Notes: generated by a model not told the origin, from the sequence alone. Counted from the first letter of the stretch, positions 40,026 through 50,581 are shown. The stretch is 64,000 nucleotides of DNA from Paenibacillus sp. BIHB 4019 (GCF_002741035.1 NZ_CP016808.1:2720001-2784000); one strand, 5' to 3'. Translations and numbers: made by a program.

Positions 40026-41087
40026 ATGAGAAAAAATATGTGGGTAGGATTAATGCTGGTCCTCGTTTTGGTCATTTCGGCATGTGGGGGCAGCAAAGGA
40101 AACGGCAATACAGGGGAACAGGCTTCAACTGCACCAAGCAGTTCTGCTGAAGCAACGGACAGTGGGGCGAAAGAAAATTATAAAATTTCAATCTCGCAAT
40201 ATGTAGAGCATCCGTCGCTTGATGCAACAAGAGAAGGATTTATTGCTGCCTTGAAGGATGCGGGCTTGGTTGAAGGACAGAATTTAACCATTGATTTTAA
40301 TACGGCTCAAGCAGATCAAGCAAACAACCAAACGTTGGCTCAAAAGATCGCGGCTGATAAAAGTGATTTGGCGTTAGGTATTGCTACACCATCAGCACAA
40401 GCGCTTGTTAAAGAAGTGACTGATCGTCCTGTGCTGTTCGCAGCTGTTACCGATCCGATTGATTCAAAGCTCGTTACAAACCTTGATGCACCAGGCGGTC
40501 TTGTTTCGGGAGCGTCCGATACAAATCCTGCAGCGATTACAGAGCTAATGGACTTTGTAGCTGCTAATTTCCCTAATGTTAAAAACGTGGGCCTAGTTAT
40601 TAATGAAGGTGAGCCAAATGCCGTTGTTATGGCTAAAATTGCTGAAGAAGCGCTAGCTAAGCATGAGATTAAGCTCGTTCGTGCAGCTGTAAGCAACACA
40701 GCAGAAGTTCAGCAGGCAGCAGCTTCCCTTGTGGGTAAAGTGGACGCCCTGTATATTACGCTGGATAACTCAGTAGTGAGCAGTCTGGATACTCTGATTA
40801 AAGTAGCAAATGATAATGATCTTCCGTTTTTTGCGAGCGATCGCGATACGGTTGAGCGCGGCGCCTTTGCAACAATTGGTTTCAAATATTATGATCATGG
40901 TTACCAAGTAGGTCAAATGGCTGTGGATATTTTGAAAAACGGCAAGAAGCCGGGCGATATGAAAGTAACTGTGCCGGACAAGCTTGATCTTATTTTGAAC
41001 ATGAAGGCAGCTAAGGAACAAGGCATTACGGTGACCGATGAGATGAAAAATCAAGTCAAGGATGCTGCTTCCAACATTATTGAATAG
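40026..41087 (+). CDS. ABC importer substrate-binding lipoprotein (TrpX type)
   Basis: This 353-residue extracytoplasmic lipoprotein has a charged MRKN start, a hydrophobic stretch and the lipobox ISAC with Cys20. A Ser/Thr/Gly-rich linker precedes a periplasmic-binding-protein fold (from about residue 50: ISISQYVEHPSLDATREG). It matches the PF04392 type of solute-binding proteins that pair with LivH-like permeases; TrpXYZ systems of Bacillota are the closest named group, with predicted aromatic amino acid substrates. The substrate here is inferred only. The ribosome binding site is AGGGGAGG at 40007-40014. Confidence 0.9.
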   Translation: MRKNMWVGLMLVLVLVISACGGSKGNGNTGEQASTAPSSSAEATDSGAKENYKISISQYVEHPSLDATREGFIAALKDAGLVEGQNLTIDFNTAQADQANNQTLAQKIAADKSDLALGIATPSAQALVKEVTDRPVLFAAVTDPIDSKLVTNLDAPGGLVSGASDTNPAAITELMDFVAANFPNVKNVGLVINEGEPNAVVMAKIAEEALAKHEIKLVRAAVSNTAEVQQAAASLVGKVDALYITLDNSVVSSLDTLIKVANDNDLPFFASDRDTVERGAFATIGFKYYDHGYQVGQMAVDILKNGKKPGDMKVTVPDKLDLILNMKAAKEQGITVTDEMKNQVKDAASNIIE

Positions 41088-41125
41088 TTCGCAACTTAAC
41101 GGAAAATTTTATTGCAAAGTAACGT

Positions 41126-41169
41126 AACGGCTATTGTCGCCATTAGACGGCAGTAGCCGTTTACAATTG
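41126..41169 (+). repeat. Dispersed hairpin repeat, copy D, inside the ABC operon
   Basis: GGCTATTGTCG and CGGCAGTAGCC pair over 11 positions (with G-T pairs) around ccattaga. The flanks aacgg and ccgtttacaattg match the other copies. It lies 38 bases after the lipoprotein gene and 28 before the permease start, so it could trim or attenuate the message between them. Confidence 0.75.
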
Positions 41170-41196
41170 GCCCGTTTTTCATGAGGAGGTTTCCTA

Positions 41197-42114
41197 TTGC
41201 TTAGTTTGTTGAAATCGATGCCTGGTGCAATTGAGCTTGGCTTAATTTATGCGTTGATGGCGCTGGGCGTCTACATTACGTATCGGATTTTAGATTTTCC
41301 CGATTTGACCGTGGAAGGCAGCTTCACTACAGGCGGCGGCATTGCAATGATTTTGATAACGAATGGCATGTCGCCTTGGGTGGCTACTATTGCTGCTTTT
41401 GGCGGTGGTGCGGCTGCGGGAGCCATTACCGGGCTTTTGCATACGAAAGGCAAAATAAATGGGCTGCTCTCCGGCATTATTATGATGATTGCCCTATATT
41501 CCATTAATCTGCGAATTATGGGCAAGCCGAATGTGTCGGTATATGGAATGGATACGATTTTTACGACTAGCAACGTGCTTGTTATTGTCGTAATCGTTGT
41601 TATTGTGACGAAGCTTCTGCTGGATTTGTTTCTGCATACGGACTTAGGGCTAAGCTTGCGTGCAACGGGAGATAATGAGCGGATGATTCGGAGCTTTGGC
41701 TCCAATACGGATACGACTAAAATTATCGGCATATCCCTCTCCAATGCACTTGTTGCTTTGTCTGGAGCCTTATTCGCACAGCAGTCAACTGCTGCTGATA
41801 TTTCTATGGGGATCGGCGTTATCGTCGTCGGCTTGGCATCGGTTATTATTGGCGAGGCTATTTTTGGAGCCCGGAAGGTGTTTTGGGCCACGCTGGCGGT
41901 TGTTCTTGGTTCCATTGTGTATCGGATCATCATTACAATTGCCTATCGGGTGGAGTGGCTCAAAGCTTCTGACTTAAAGCTGATTACAGCGGTAATCGTT
42001 ATTGTTGCCCTTGTCGTTCCAACCATTCAGAAATCGTTTAAGCAGAAAAAAATGGCACGCAAACGCTCGGCGGAGCTGCTGACTGATCCTGTACAACGTG
42101 GAGGTGGGCAGTAA
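41197..42114 (+). CDS. ABC importer permease (TrpY type)
   Basis: This 305-residue membrane protein of the branched-chain permease (LivH-like) superfamily has about eight to nine hydrophobic segments. It carries the start signature PGAIELGLIYALMALGVYITYRI and the central region LGLSLRATGDNERM. The start is TTG behind GAGGAGGT (41183-41190). The C-terminal 30 residues are basic and cytoplasmic. Its stop shares one base with the ATPase start, so translation is coupled. Confidence 0.9.
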   Translation: MLSLLKSMPGAIELGLIYALMALGVYITYRILDFPDLTVEGSFTTGGGIAMILITNGMSPWVATIAAFGGGAAAGAITGLLHTKGKINGLLSGIIMMIALYSINLRIMGKPNVSVYGMDTIFTTSNVLVIVVIVVIVTKLLLDLFLHTDLGLSLRATGDNERMIRSFGSNTDTTKIIGISLSNALVALSGALFAQQSTAADISMGIGVIVVGLASVIIGEAIFGARKVFWATLAVVLGSIVYRIIITIAYRVEWLKASDLKLITAVIVIVALVVPTIQKSFKQKKMARKRSAELLTDPVQRGGGQ

Positions 42115-42908
42115 TGCTGAACATTTCAAAAGTGTCCAAGCTGTTTAATCCAGGAACTGTTGATGAAAAGACAGCTTTGATTAACATTAATCTGCATCTG
42201 ATGCCGGGCGATTTTGTAACGGTTATTGGAAGCAATGGAGCAGGGAAATCTACTTTAATGAACATTATCTCGGGTGTCATGCGTCCAGATGCCGGCGATG
42301 TTGAAATAGCTGGGGATAAAATGACACTGCTGCCCGAATTTAAACGCAGCAAGTGGATCGGGAGAGTCTTTCAAGATCCTATGGCGGGTACAGCGCCGCG
42401 CATGACGATTGAGGAAAACCTGGCTATGGCCTATAAAAGAGGCAAGCCGCGTACGCTATTGATAGGTGTGACACCGGCCAAGCGCGCTTTTTTCAAGGAG
42501 CAGCTTTCTAGGCTCGGCATAGGGCTTGAGAATCGCTTGGGCGCGAAGGTTGGACTTTTGTCCGGTGGCGAGCGGCAAGCGCTTAGCCTGTTGATGGCGA
42601 CCTTTACGAAGCCACAAATTTTGCTGCTTGATGAGCACACGGCGGCGCTTGATCCTTCGCGTGCAGAGCTGATTACAGCGCTCACCGATTCGCTTGTACA
42701 CGAGATGAAGCTGACGACGCTGATGGTGACGCATAATATGGAGCAGGCGATACGTCTGGGCAACCGTCTTATTATGATGGACAAGGGCCGGATCATTCTC
42801 GATGTTAATGAACACCGCAAAAAGGATCTTACGGTAGCGCAGCTGCTTAACGAGTTTGAACAAATTAGCGGCAAGAAGCTGGCTGACGACCGGATTGTGC
42901 TAGGTTAA
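42114..42908 (+). CDS. ABC importer ATP-binding protein (TrpZ type)
   Basis: This 264-residue ATPase has Walker A GSNGAGKS (39-46), the signature LSGGERQ (149-155), Walker B ILLLDE (169-174) and a switch histidine in VTHNMEQAI. It energises the permease encoded just upstream. The ribosome binding site GGAGGTGGG lies in the permease gene. The operon ends at a stem-loop at 42962-43035. Confidence 0.93.
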   Translation: MLNISKVSKLFNPGTVDEKTALININLHLMPGDFVTVIGSNGAGKSTLMNIISGVMRPDAGDVEIAGDKMTLLPEFKRSKWIGRVFQDPMAGTAPRMTIEENLAMAYKRGKPRTLLIGVTPAKRAFFKEQLSRLGIGLENRLGAKVGLLSGGERQALSLLMATFTKPQILLLDEHTAALDPSRAELITALTDSLVHEMKLTTLMVTHNMEQAIRLGNRLIMMDKGRIILDVNEHRKKDLTVAQLLNEFEQISGKKLADDRIVLG

Positions 42909-42961
42909 TAAGCATAGAGTAAAGCGGATTGAGTAGAGCAGTAGTAATACATTGTCCATAA

Positions 42962-43035
42962 AGCAAAGAAGATCGCTTTTCTGCCGGGCCATGGGTGAGA
43001 GGTTGCCGATGTACGGACAGAAGTGCGATCTTTTG
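42962..43035 (+). terminator. Long hairpin after the ABC operon
   Basis: AGCAAAGAAGATCGC (42962-42976) pairs with GCGATCTTTTGCT (43025-43037) with a two-base bulge, and TTTCTG with CAGAAG. The large loop contains GTGAGAGGTTGCCGA (42995-43009), identical to the S10 leader core 298 bases downstream. It is followed by gtttta. It probably acts as a terminator, perhaps regulated. Confidence 0.6.
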
Positions 43036-43232
43036 CTGTTTTAGCGGTTTGCAGCCGTTAGTTGAAGGTATTCAGGTGAGTTTCTTCTATTATATATAGA
43101 AGGCACAGCAATCGTTTTGTTTATGAAGCGGGCAATGTGTCGAAGCTAATAACCTAAAAGACGTTATATTCTTGCCTAAAAGGATGAAAGAACGCTAATT
43201 TAATTGAAAATAGCATGAAAGCAAAGTTCTGC

Positions 43233-43261
43233 TTGCATTTGCCTATTCATTTCGTTATAAT
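43233..43261 (+). promoter_or_regulatory. Promoter of the S10 operon
   Basis: TTGCAT (43233-43238) and a perfect TATAAT (43256-43261) with 17-base spacing. The transcript would start near 43268 and carry the leader described next. Confidence 0.85.
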
Positions 43262-43267
43262 AATGTC

Positions 43268-43706
<439 letters not shown>

Positions 43707-43752
43707 AAGCAACACCAGTATATGTGATATAGAAGGGAAATGAGGTGTCAAC

Positions 43753-44376
43753 ATGAAAGGTATCTTAGGTAAAAAACTTGGAATGACTCAAGTGTTTACT
43801 GCTGAAGGTAATGTAATTCCGGTTACTGTTATCGAAGCTGGACCATGTGTCGTTTTGCAGAAGAAAGACCAGGAAACTGATGGTTACGAAGCTGTTCAAC
43901 TCGGTTTTGCCGACAAGAAAGAAAGCAGAACTATTAAGCCGGAAATTGGCCACGCTAAAAAAGCGGGAGCTACTCCTAAGCGCTACGTTCGTGAAATTCG
44001 CGGCATCCAATTGGGTGACTACGAAGTTGGTCAAGTGGTTAAAGCTGACCTTTTCGCAGAAGGCGAATTCGTTGACGTAACAGGTATTTCTAAAGGTAAA
44101 GGCTTTGCCGGCGTTATTAAACGTTGGGGACAAAGCACGGGTCCTATGTCTCACGGTTCCCGTTACCACCGCGGTCCAGGTTCCATGGGTTCGATTCAAG
44201 CGAACCGCGTACCGAAAGGCAAACGCCTTCCAGGTCACATGGGTACTGACGCTATCACGATTCAAAAGCTTGAAGTTATTCGCGTAGACGCTGAGCGTAA
44301 CGTGTTGCTAGTTAAAGGTTCTGTACCAGGCCCTAAAAACGGTTTTGTGAAAGTTAAACTTACCGTTAAGAAATAA
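43753..44376 (+). CDS. rplC: 50S ribosomal protein L3
   Basis: This 207-residue early assembly protein lies near the peptidyl-transferase centre. The signature [19 protein letters not shown] loop region and the glycine/histidine-rich extension reaching the active site are present. It starts at ATG after AATGAGGTG. Length is standard. Confidence 0.98.
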   Translation: MKGILGKKLGMTQVFTAEGNVIPVTVIEAGPCVVLQKKDQETDGYEAVQLGFADKKESRTIKPEIGHAKKAGATPKRYVREIRGIQLGDYEVGQVVKADLFAEGEFVDVTGISKGKGFAGVIKRWGQSTGPMSHGSRYHRGPGSMGSIQANRVPKGKRLPGHMGTDAITIQKLEVIRVDAERNVLLVKGSVPGPKNGFVKVKLTVKK

Positions 44377-44403
44377 ATTCTTAGAAGAAAGGAGGAACAA
44401 TAA

Positions 44404-45027
44404 ATGCCTAAAGTATCATTATACAATGTGAGCGGTTCGCAAGTAGGCGAGGTTGAATTGGCAGATAGCGTTTTCGGTATCGAGCCTAACAAACACGTTC
44501 TACACAGCGCTGTTACGCTTCAGCAAGCTGCTGAGCGTGCAGGTACTCACAAAACTAAAGGACGCTCTGAAGTACGTGGTGGCGGTCGTAAACCTTGGAA
44601 ACAAAAAGGAACTGGCCGTGCTCGTCAAGGTAGCATTCGCTCCCCGCAATGGGTTGGCGGCGGTACAGTATTTGGACCGACTCCACGCTCTTACGGTTTC
44701 AAGCTTCCTAAGAAAGTTCGCCGTTTGGCAATCAAATCGGCTCTATCTTCGAAGGTGATCGCTAACGAAATTATCGTTCTTGATCAATTGTCGTTCTCGA
44801 CTCCTAAGACGAAAGAATTCGTAGCGATTCTGAACAATCTGAAAGTGGCTCGTAAAGCGCTTGTTGTTTTGCCTAGCTATGATGACAATGTAGCATTGTC
44901 TGCTCGTAACATCCCAGGTGTGAAATTCGTCGCAGCTGACGGCATTAATGTTCTGGATGTACTTGTATATGACAAGCTCATCATCACTAAAGATGCTGTA
45001 GAGAAAGTACAGGAGGTGTTTGCGTAA
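44404..45027 (+). CDS. rplD: 50S ribosomal protein L4
   Basis: This 207-residue protein lines the exit tunnel. The extended loop ([20 protein letters not shown], about 54-73) is wild type at the macrolide-related lysine/glycine stretch. The start follows AAAGGAGGAAC. Its stop shares one base with the rplW start, so the two are translationally coupled. Confidence 0.98.
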   Translation: MPKVSLYNVSGSQVGEVELADSVFGIEPNKHVLHSAVTLQQAAERAGTHKTKGRSEVRGGGRKPWKQKGTGRARQGSIRSPQWVGGGTVFGPTPRSYGFKLPKKVRRLAIKSALSSKVIANEIIVLDQLSFSTPKTKEFVAILNNLKVARKALVVLPSYDDNVALSARNIPGVKFVAADGINVLDVLVYDKLIITKDAVEKVQEVFA

Positions 45028-45320
45028 TGAAAAACCCTCGCGATATTATTAAACGTCCTGTTATTACAGAACGTACTAGCGAATACATGGTTTCCAAACG
45101 TTACGTGTTCGAAGTTGATCTTCGCTCTAACAAAACAGAAATCAAAAACGCTATTGAGCAAATTTTCAAAGTTAAGGTTACTAGCGTTAACACAATGCGT
45201 GTTGCTGGCAAACCTAAGCGCTATGGTAAATATAGCGGTTATAGATCCGAATGGAAAAAAGCAATCGTTCAACTGAGCGATGATAGCAAAGAACTTGAGT
45301 TCTTTGAAACGTCTGTTTAG
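45027..45320 (+). CDS. rplW: 50S ribosomal protein L23
   Basis: This 97-residue protein at the tunnel exit is the docking site for trigger factor and SRP. The conserved [11 protein letters not shown] start and the RNA-binding loop ([18 protein letters not shown]) are present. The AGGAGG ribosome binding site lies inside the end of rplD. Confidence 0.97.
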   Translation: MKNPRDIIKRPVITERTSEYMVSKRYVFEVDLRSNKTEIKNAIEQIFKVKVTSVNTMRVAGKPKRYGKYSGYRSEWKKAIVQLSDDSKELEFFETSV

Positions 45321-45337
45321 AAAAGGAGGAAATTCAA

Positions 45338-46168
45338 GTGCCAATTAAAAAGTATAAACCGACCTCTCCTGCACGTCGTGGTATGTCGGTCTCGACTTTC
45401 GAAGAGATCACAACAGACACACCGGAGAAATCGTTGCTAGCACCACTTTTCAAAAAAGCTGGTCGTAACAACCAAGGTAAAATTACGGTTCGTCATCAAG
45501 GCGGCGGACACAAACGTAAATATCGGATTATCGACTTCAAGCGTCTTAAGGATGGAATTGCTGGTAAAGTGGCAACGATCGAATACGATCCAAACCGTAC
45601 TTCCAACATCGCTCTAATCCACTACGCTGATGGTGAGAAAGCCTACATTATCGCTCCTAAAGGTCTTAAAGTTGGAGATCAAGTAATGTCCGGCCCTACT
45701 GCTGATATCAAAGTAGGTAACACTCTTCCACTTGGTAACATTCCTGTTGGTTCGGTTATCCACAACATTGAATTGCAACCAGGCAAAGGCGGACAATTGG
45801 TTCGTGCTGCTGGTACAGAAGCTCAGCTTCTTGGTAAAGAAGAAGTTTACGTATCGATCCGTCTTTCTTCCGGTGAGGTTCGTCGCATTCTGAAAACTTG
45901 TCGTGCAACAATCGGTTCTGTTGGTAACGAAGATCACGAACTCGTGAAAATCGGTAAAGCCGGCCGTTCCCGTTGGATGAACAGACGTCCAGAAGTCCGC
46001 GGCGTAGTAATGAACCCTAACGATCACCCACACGGTGGTGGTGAAGGTCGCGCTCCGATCGGTCGTAAATCGCCAATGTCTCCTTGGGGCAAACCAACAC
46101 TTGGTTACAAAACCCGCAAGAAGAAAAAAGCTTCGAGCCAATATATTATTCGTCGTCGTACGAAGTAA
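45338..46168 (+). CDS. rplB: 50S ribosomal protein L2
   Basis: This 276-residue primary rRNA-binding protein is needed for subunit joining and peptidyl transfer. The C-terminal [14 protein letters not shown] block, containing the histidine implicated in activity, is intact. The start codon is GTG after AAAAGGAGG. It begins 17 bases after rplW. Confidence 0.98.
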   Translation: MPIKKYKPTSPARRGMSVSTFEEITTDTPEKSLLAPLFKKAGRNNQGKITVRHQGGGHKRKYRIIDFKRLKDGIAGKVATIEYDPNRTSNIALIHYADGEKAYIIAPKGLKVGDQVMSGPTADIKVGNTLPLGNIPVGSVIHNIELQPGKGGQLVRAAGTEAQLLGKEEVYVSIRLSSGEVRRILKTCRATIGSVGNEDHELVKIGKAGRSRWMNRRPEVRGVVMNPNDHPHGGGEGRAPIGRKSPMSPWGKPTLGYKTRKKKKASSQYIIRRRTK

Positions 46169-46233
46169 TAACTGCTTAATAGAAGCTGCGTGACCTTGAG
46201 TCACGCTATGTTTCCGCGAAGGGAGGACTCCAA

Positions 46234-46512
46234 ATGGGTCGCAGTTTGAAAAAAGGGCCGTTTATTGACGGTTACCTGCTCAAAAAAGTCGAGGATTTGA
46301 ATGAAGCAAACAAAAAAGTCGTGGTCAAAACTTGGTCCCGTCGCTCGACAATTTTCCCACAATTCATTGGTCACACTTTCGGCGTTTATGACGGTCGCAA
46401 GCACGTGCCAGTATACGTAACGGAAGATATGGTTGGACACAAGCTTGGTGAGTTTGCACCAACTCGTACGTACAAAGGTCATGATGACGATAAGAAGACG
46501 GGCAGAAGATAA
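46234..46512 (+). CDS. rpsS: 30S ribosomal protein S19
   Basis: This 92-residue protein of the 30S head contacts the A-site finger. Conserved [18 protein letters not shown] and [24 protein letters not shown] blocks are clear. The start follows AAGGGAGGAC. The 65-base gap after rplB contains a GCGTGAC-cttga-GTCACGC hairpin (46187-46205), seen elsewhere in such clusters as an RNA-processing or pausing structure. Confidence 0.97.
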   Translation: MGRSLKKGPFIDGYLLKKVEDLNEANKKVVVKTWSRRSTIFPQFIGHTFGVYDGRKHVPVYVTEDMVGHKLGEFAPTRTYKGHDDDKKTGRR

Positions 46513-46554
46513 TTTTGCCTATAAGATCTTTATCGATTGAAAGGAGGTTCACAC

Positions 46555-46890
46555 ATGTCTGAAGCTAAAGCGCATTTGAGATTCGTACGTATTGCTCCTC
46601 GTAAAGCTCAACTCGTTGCGGATTTGATTCGTGGCAAGAAGGTTGGCGAAGCAATCGCGATTCTGCGTCACACGCCTAAATCTGCTTCCCCGATTTTGGA
46701 GAAGCTGCTGAACTCTGCTATTGCTAACGCTGAGCATAACTATCAATTGGACGTTAACAAGCTGGTTATTTCCCAGGCTTTCGTTAACCAAGGTCCAACT
46801 ATGAAACGTTTCCGCCCACGTGCAATGGGACGTGCAAGCAAAATCAACAAAAGAACCAGCCACATCACTTTGGTGGTATCTGAGAAATAA
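46555..46890 (+). CDS. rplV: 50S ribosomal protein L22
   Basis: This 111-residue tunnel-lining protein has the beta-hairpin ([17 protein letters not shown], about 80-96) that is altered in some macrolide-resistant strains; no deletion or insertion is seen here. The ATG at 46555 follows AAAGGAGGTTC; a TTG 18 bases upstream precedes that site and is not used. Confidence 0.98.
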   Translation: MSEAKAHLRFVRIAPRKAQLVADLIRGKKVGEAIAILRHTPKSASPILEKLLNSAIANAEHNYQLDVNKLVISQAFVNQGPTMKRFRPRAMGRASKINKRTSHITLVVSEK

Positions 46891-46903
46891 GGAGGGATAA
46901 CGT

Positions 46904-47566
46904 GTGGGTCAAAAGGTAAATCCGGTCGGTCTTCGTGTTGGGATTATCCGTGATTGGGAATCCAAATGGTACGCAGGCAAAGACTTCGGCGATCTTCTGA
47001 TTGAAGACGTAAAAATTCGTGAATACCTGAAGAACAAACTTAAGGATGCGGCAGTATCCCACATCGAAATCGAGCGCGCGGCTAACCGTGTTAACGTGAC
47101 GATTCAAACTGCGAAGCCGGGTATGGTTATCGGTAAAGGCGGTTCTGAAGTGGAGAACCTGCGCACGGAGCTTGGCAAGATCACTAAAGGCAAAAAAGTT
47201 CACATTAATATTTCTGAAATTAAACAAGCAGATATGGATGCTATTCTTGTAGCAGAAAGTATCGCACAACAGCTGGAGCGTCGTGTTTCTTTCCGTCGTG
47301 CTTTGAAACAAGCGATCCAACGTTCGATGCGTGCTGGCGCTAAAGGGATCAAAACCGCTGTTAGCGGACGTCTCGGTGGTGCTGAAATTGCTCGTTCAGA
47401 AGGCTATAGCGAAGGTACAGTTCCACTTCATACCCTTCGTGCTGATATCGATTATGGTACAGCTGAAGCGCATACGACTTATGGTCGTATCGGTGTAAAA
47501 GTTTGGATCTACCGTGGCGAAGTCCTTCCGGTTAAGAAGAAAGCTCCCCAGGAAGGAGGCAACTAA
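46904..47566 (+). CDS. rpsC: 30S ribosomal protein S3
   Basis: This 220-residue protein at the mRNA entry channel has the KH domain ([15 protein letters not shown], near 71-85) and the C-terminal domain that helps unwind mRNA. The start codon is GTG after AAGGAGGGAT, 13 bases after rplV. The usual [11 protein letters not shown] start supports this choice. Confidence 0.98.
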   Translation: MGQKVNPVGLRVGIIRDWESKWYAGKDFGDLLIEDVKIREYLKNKLKDAAVSHIEIERAANRVNVTIQTAKPGMVIGKGGSEVENLRTELGKITKGKKVHINISEIKQADMDAILVAESIAQQLERRVSFRRALKQAIQRSMRAGAKGIKTAVSGRLGGAEIARSEGYSEGTVPLHTLRADIDYGTAEAHTTYGRIGVKVWIYRGEVLPVKKKAPQEGGN

Positions 47567-47568
47567 TC

Positions 47569-48003
47569 ATGTTGGTACCTAAACGTGTCAAACACCGCAA
47601 GCAACAACGCGGACATATGAAAGGTCGCGCTAAAGGCGGTACTGAAGTTTCTTTCGGAGAATACGGTCTTCAAGCGCTTGAGCCGTCATGGATTACGAAC
47701 CGTCAAATCGAATCGGCTCGTATTGCTATGACTCGTTACATCAAACGTGGTGGTAAAGTATGGATTAAGATTTTCCCTGCTAAGCCAATCACTCAAAAGC
47801 CTCTCGAGGTTCGTATGGGTAGCGGTAAAGGTAACGTTGAGAAATGGGTTGCTGTAGTTAAGCCAGGCAAAATTATGTTTGAGCTTGCTGGAGTACCTGA
47901 AGAGGTTGCTCGCGAAGCAATGCGTCTTGCGTCACACAAACTGCCTGTTAAAACGAAGTTCGTGAAACGCGAAGAAGTAGGTGGTGAAGCAAATGAAGGC
48001 TAG
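47569..48003 (+). CDS. rplP: 50S ribosomal protein L16
   Basis: This 144-residue protein positions tRNA acceptor arms in the A and P sites. The start block [22 protein letters not shown] and the conserved [13 protein letters not shown] loop are intact. It begins two bases after rpsC, with the AGGAGG site inside rpsC. Its last codons overlap the rpmC start. Confidence 0.98.
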   Translation: MLVPKRVKHRKQQRGHMKGRAKGGTEVSFGEYGLQALEPSWITNRQIESARIAMTRYIKRGGKVWIKIFPAKPITQKPLEVRMGSGKGNVEKWVAVVKPGKIMFELAGVPEEVAREAMRLASHKLPVKTKFVKREEVGGEANEG

Positions 48004-48193
48004 TGAATTTCGTAACCTAACCTCTGCTGAGATCGAACAAAAGGTAAATGGTTTTAAAGAGGAGCTATTCAACCTTCGTTTCCAATTGGCTACTGGCCAA
48101 CTGGATAATCCGACACGGATTCGTGACGTACGGAGAGAAATTGCTCGTGCTAAAACCATCTTGCGTGAAAGAGAACTCGGAATCAGCAGCTAA
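47993..48193 (+). CDS. rpmC: 50S ribosomal protein L29
   Basis: This 66-residue two-helix protein lies at the tunnel exit. It reads [17 protein letters not shown] and ends with the conserved [19 protein letters not shown] helix. The ATG at 47993 overlaps the last 11 bases of rplP in another frame; AGTAGGTGGTG is the ribosome binding site. An earlier GTG would add four residues. Confidence 0.95.
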   Translation: MKASEFRNLTSAEIEQKVNGFKEELFNLRFQLATGQLDNPTRIRDVRREIARAKTILRERELGISS

Positions 48194-48247
48194 ATAGTAG
48201 TCCTTAACTAAGGAAAAATTGCCAAGGTTTAAGGAAGGAGGAAGAAC

Positions 48248-48511
48248 ATGAGCGAACGTAATGCCCGCAAAGTGTTAGTCGGTAAAGTGGTGAGTGACAA
48301 AATGGATAAAACAGTTGTTGTTGCTATTGAAACATATAAAAAACACAACCTGTACCATAAACGCATTAAATCCACGAAAAAGTTCAAAGCCCATGATGAG
48401 AACAACGAAGCTAAAATCGGCGATGTTGTAAAAATTATGGAAACTCGTCCGCTTTCGAAAGACAAACGCTTCAGACTCGTGGAGATTGTTGAAGTAGCGA
48501 TTGTCCTTTAA
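48248..48511 (+). CDS. rpsQ: 30S ribosomal protein S17
   Basis: This 87-residue primary 16S-binding protein has an OB fold ([22 protein letters not shown]) and a basic loop. The start follows AAGGAAGGAGGAAG. It is 54 bases after rpmC. Confidence 0.97.
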   Translation: MSERNARKVLVGKVVSDKMDKTVVVAIETYKKHNLYHKRIKSTKKFKAHDENNEAKIGDVVKIMETRPLSKDKRFRLVEIVEVAIVL

Positions 48512-48555
48512 GTTTGAAAATGTAATCTAGTTTTGTCCGAAAGGAGGACGTTGAC

Positions 48556-48924
48556 ATGATTCAACCATTTTCCCGTTTGCGTGTCGCTGATAACTCAGGT
48601 GCAAAAGAACTGATGTGTATCCGTGTACTTGGTGGAACTGGTCGTCGCGTAGCGGCTATCGGTGATTTGATCGTTTGTTCCGTTAAACAAGCAACACCAG
48701 GCGGCGTTGTCAAAAAAGGTGATGTTGTTAAAGCAGTTATCGTTCGTACAAAGCGTACGGTTCGTCGTAAAGACGGTTCCTACATCGCGTTTGACGAAAA
48801 TGCAGCTGTAATCGTTAAGGAAGACAAGAGCCCACGTGGTACTCGTATTTTTGGACCAGTTGCCCGTGAGCTTCGCGATAAAGATTTCATGAAAATCGTA
48901 TCGCTTGCACCAGAAGTTATCTAA
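48556..48924 (+). CDS. rplN: 50S ribosomal protein L14
   Basis: This 122-residue intersubunit-bridge protein has the conserved [20 protein letters not shown] start and [13 protein letters not shown] motif. The start follows AAAGGAGGAC. Confidence 0.98.
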   Translation: MIQPFSRLRVADNSGAKELMCIRVLGGTGRRVAAIGDLIVCSVKQATPGGVVKKGDVVKAVIVRTKRTVRRKDGSYIAFDENAAVIVKEDKSPRGTRIFGPVARELRDKDFMKIVSLAPEVI

Positions 48925-48982
48925 TAAAAGTCCCCAAGGGATTGCAATAGCTTGATCATCAAGCATGCAGGAGGTGTAACTC

Positions 48983-49336
48983 ATGCCAAGATTGAAAAAA
49001 ATTCTTGAATCGCATAACAATAAATTGCACGTTAAAAAAGATGATACGGTCATCGTCATTTCCGGTAAGGATAAAGGCAAAAAAGGCCGTGTAATCGCTG
49101 CATATCCGCGTGAAAACCGCGTACTTGTAGAAGGCGTCAATATGGTTAAAAAGCATACTCGTCCATCGCAGGCTAACCCGCAGGGCGGTATCATCGAGCA
49201 AGAAGCGCCGATTCACGTATCGAACGTGATGCACATTGATCCGAAGAGCGGTAAAGTAACTCGCATTGGATACAAAGTGCTTGATAACGGCAAAAAAGTT
49301 CGGATCGCAAAACGTTCCGGCGAAGTAATCGACTAA
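48983..49336 (+). CDS. rplX: 50S ribosomal protein L24
   Basis: This 117-residue early assembly protein has a KOW motif ([20 protein letters not shown], about 13-32). It is preceded by CAGGAGGTG. In B. subtilis L24 is slightly shorter; the extra length is at the N-terminus, and the ATG at 48983 is favoured by the ribosome binding site. Confidence 0.97.
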   Translation: MPRLKKILESHNNKLHVKKDDTVIVISGKDKGKKGRVIAAYPRENRVLVEGVNMVKKHTRPSQANPQGGIIEQEAPIHVSNVMHIDPKSGKVTRIGYKVLDNGKKVRIAKRSGEVID

Positions 49337-49365
49337 CGTTACTGTAGGAAGGAGGACCATGAATC

Positions 49366-49908
49366 ATGGCTGCAAGAATGAAGGATCGTTTTCTTAACGA
49401 GATCACTCCTGCTCTGATGCAGAAGTTTAACTATACAACAGTTATGCAAGTGCCTAAAATCGAGAAAGTCGTCATCAATATGGGTGTCGGCGAAGCGGTT
49501 GCTAACTCGAAAGTACTTGATGTTGCTGTTGATGAGCTTCGTCAAATCGCCGGTCAAAAACCGGTTGTAACACGCGCGAAGAAGTCCATTGCCGGCTTCA
49601 AACTTCGTGAGAACATGCCAATCGGGGTTAAAGTAACACTGCGCGGCGAGCGTATGTATTATTTCCTGGATAAGCTGTTCAACATCTCCCTCCCACGTGT
49701 ACGTGACTTCCGTGGCGTATCATCGAAAGCATTCGATGGTCGCGGTAACTACACACTGGGTTTGAAAGAGCAATTGATCTTCCCGGAGATTGAATACGAT
49801 AAAGTTGATAAAGTTCGTGGTATGGATATCGTCATCGTGACGACGGCAAAAACGGACGAAGAATCTCGCGAATTGCTCACCCAATTGGGTATGCCGTTTG
49901 CGAAGTAA
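49366..49908 (+). CDS. rplE: 50S ribosomal protein L5
   Basis: This 180-residue central protuberance protein binds 5S rRNA. The conserved [18 protein letters not shown] and [18 protein letters not shown] blocks are intact. The start follows AAGGAGGACC. Confidence 0.98.
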   Translation: MAARMKDRFLNEITPALMQKFNYTTVMQVPKIEKVVINMGVGEAVANSKVLDVAVDELRQIAGQKPVVTRAKKSIAGFKLRENMPIGVKVTLRGERMYYFLDKLFNISLPRVRDFRGVSSKAFDGRGNYTLGLKEQLIFPEIEYDKVDKVRGMDIVIVTTAKTDEESRELLTQLGMPFAK

Positions 49909-49934
49909 TCCACTTTTAGGAGGTGTAATACCCA

Positions 49935-50120
49935 GTGGCAAAAACTTCGATGAAAGTGAAGCAACAACGTACACCGAAATTTAAAGTGCGTGCTTACACG
50001 CGCTGTGAACGTTGTGGCCGTCCGCACTCTGTTTTGCAAAAGTTTAAAATTTGCCGGATTTGTTTCCGTGAGTTAGCATACAAAGGCCAGATCCCTGGCG
50101 TTAAGAAAGCAAGCTGGTAA
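49935..50120 (+). CDS. rpsN: 30S ribosomal protein S14, zinc form (S14Z)
   Basis: This 61-residue short S14 has two cysteine pairs, CERC (24-27) and CRIC (40-43), that bind zinc. This is the zinc-dependent type used when zinc is sufficient. The start codon is GTG after TAGGAGGTG. It is 26 bases after rplE. Confidence 0.97.
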   Translation: MAKTSMKVKQQRTPKFKVRAYTRCERCGRPHSVLQKFKICRICFRELAYKGQIPGVKKASW

Positions 50121-50151
50121 TAAGCCTAGTTCGGGAAGGAGGTTAACACAA

Positions 50152-50550
50152 ATGGTTATGTCTGATCCGATTGCAGATATGCTGACACGCATTCGCAACG
50201 CGAACGTTGTTCGTCATGAAACCGTTGAAATGCCCGCTTCGAAAGTGAAGAAGGAAATCGCTGAAATTCTGAAGCGTGAAGGTTTCATCCGCGATGCTGA
50301 ATATATCGAGGATAACAAGCAAGGGATTATCCGTATTTTCTTGAAATACGGCCCGAGCCAAGAGCGCGTAATCACTGGTCTGAAACGTATTTCTAAACCA
50401 GGTCTTCGCGTTTATACAAAATCTAATGAGATCCCTCGTGTACTGGGCGGTCTGGGAATTGCTATTATTTCCACGTCCAAAGGGATTATGACTGATAAAG
50501 AAGCACGTCAAGGCAAAGCTGGCGGCGAAGTCGTCTGCTACGTTTGGTAA
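50152..50550 (+). CDS. rpsH: 30S ribosomal protein S8
   Basis: This 132-residue primary 16S-binding protein is a known autoregulator of the spc operon in other bacteria. The start [18 protein letters not shown] and the C-terminal [13 protein letters not shown] block are conserved. It follows GGAAGGAGGTTAAC. Confidence 0.98.
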   Translation: MVMSDPIADMLTRIRNANVVRHETVEMPASKVKKEIAEILKREGFIRDAEYIEDNKQGIIRIFLKYGPSQERVITGLKRISKPGLRVYTKSNEIPRVLGGLGIAIISTSKGIMTDKEARQGKAGGEVVCYVW

Positions 50551-50581
50551 TTAACAAGTCACAAAGATTGGAGGTGTAACG

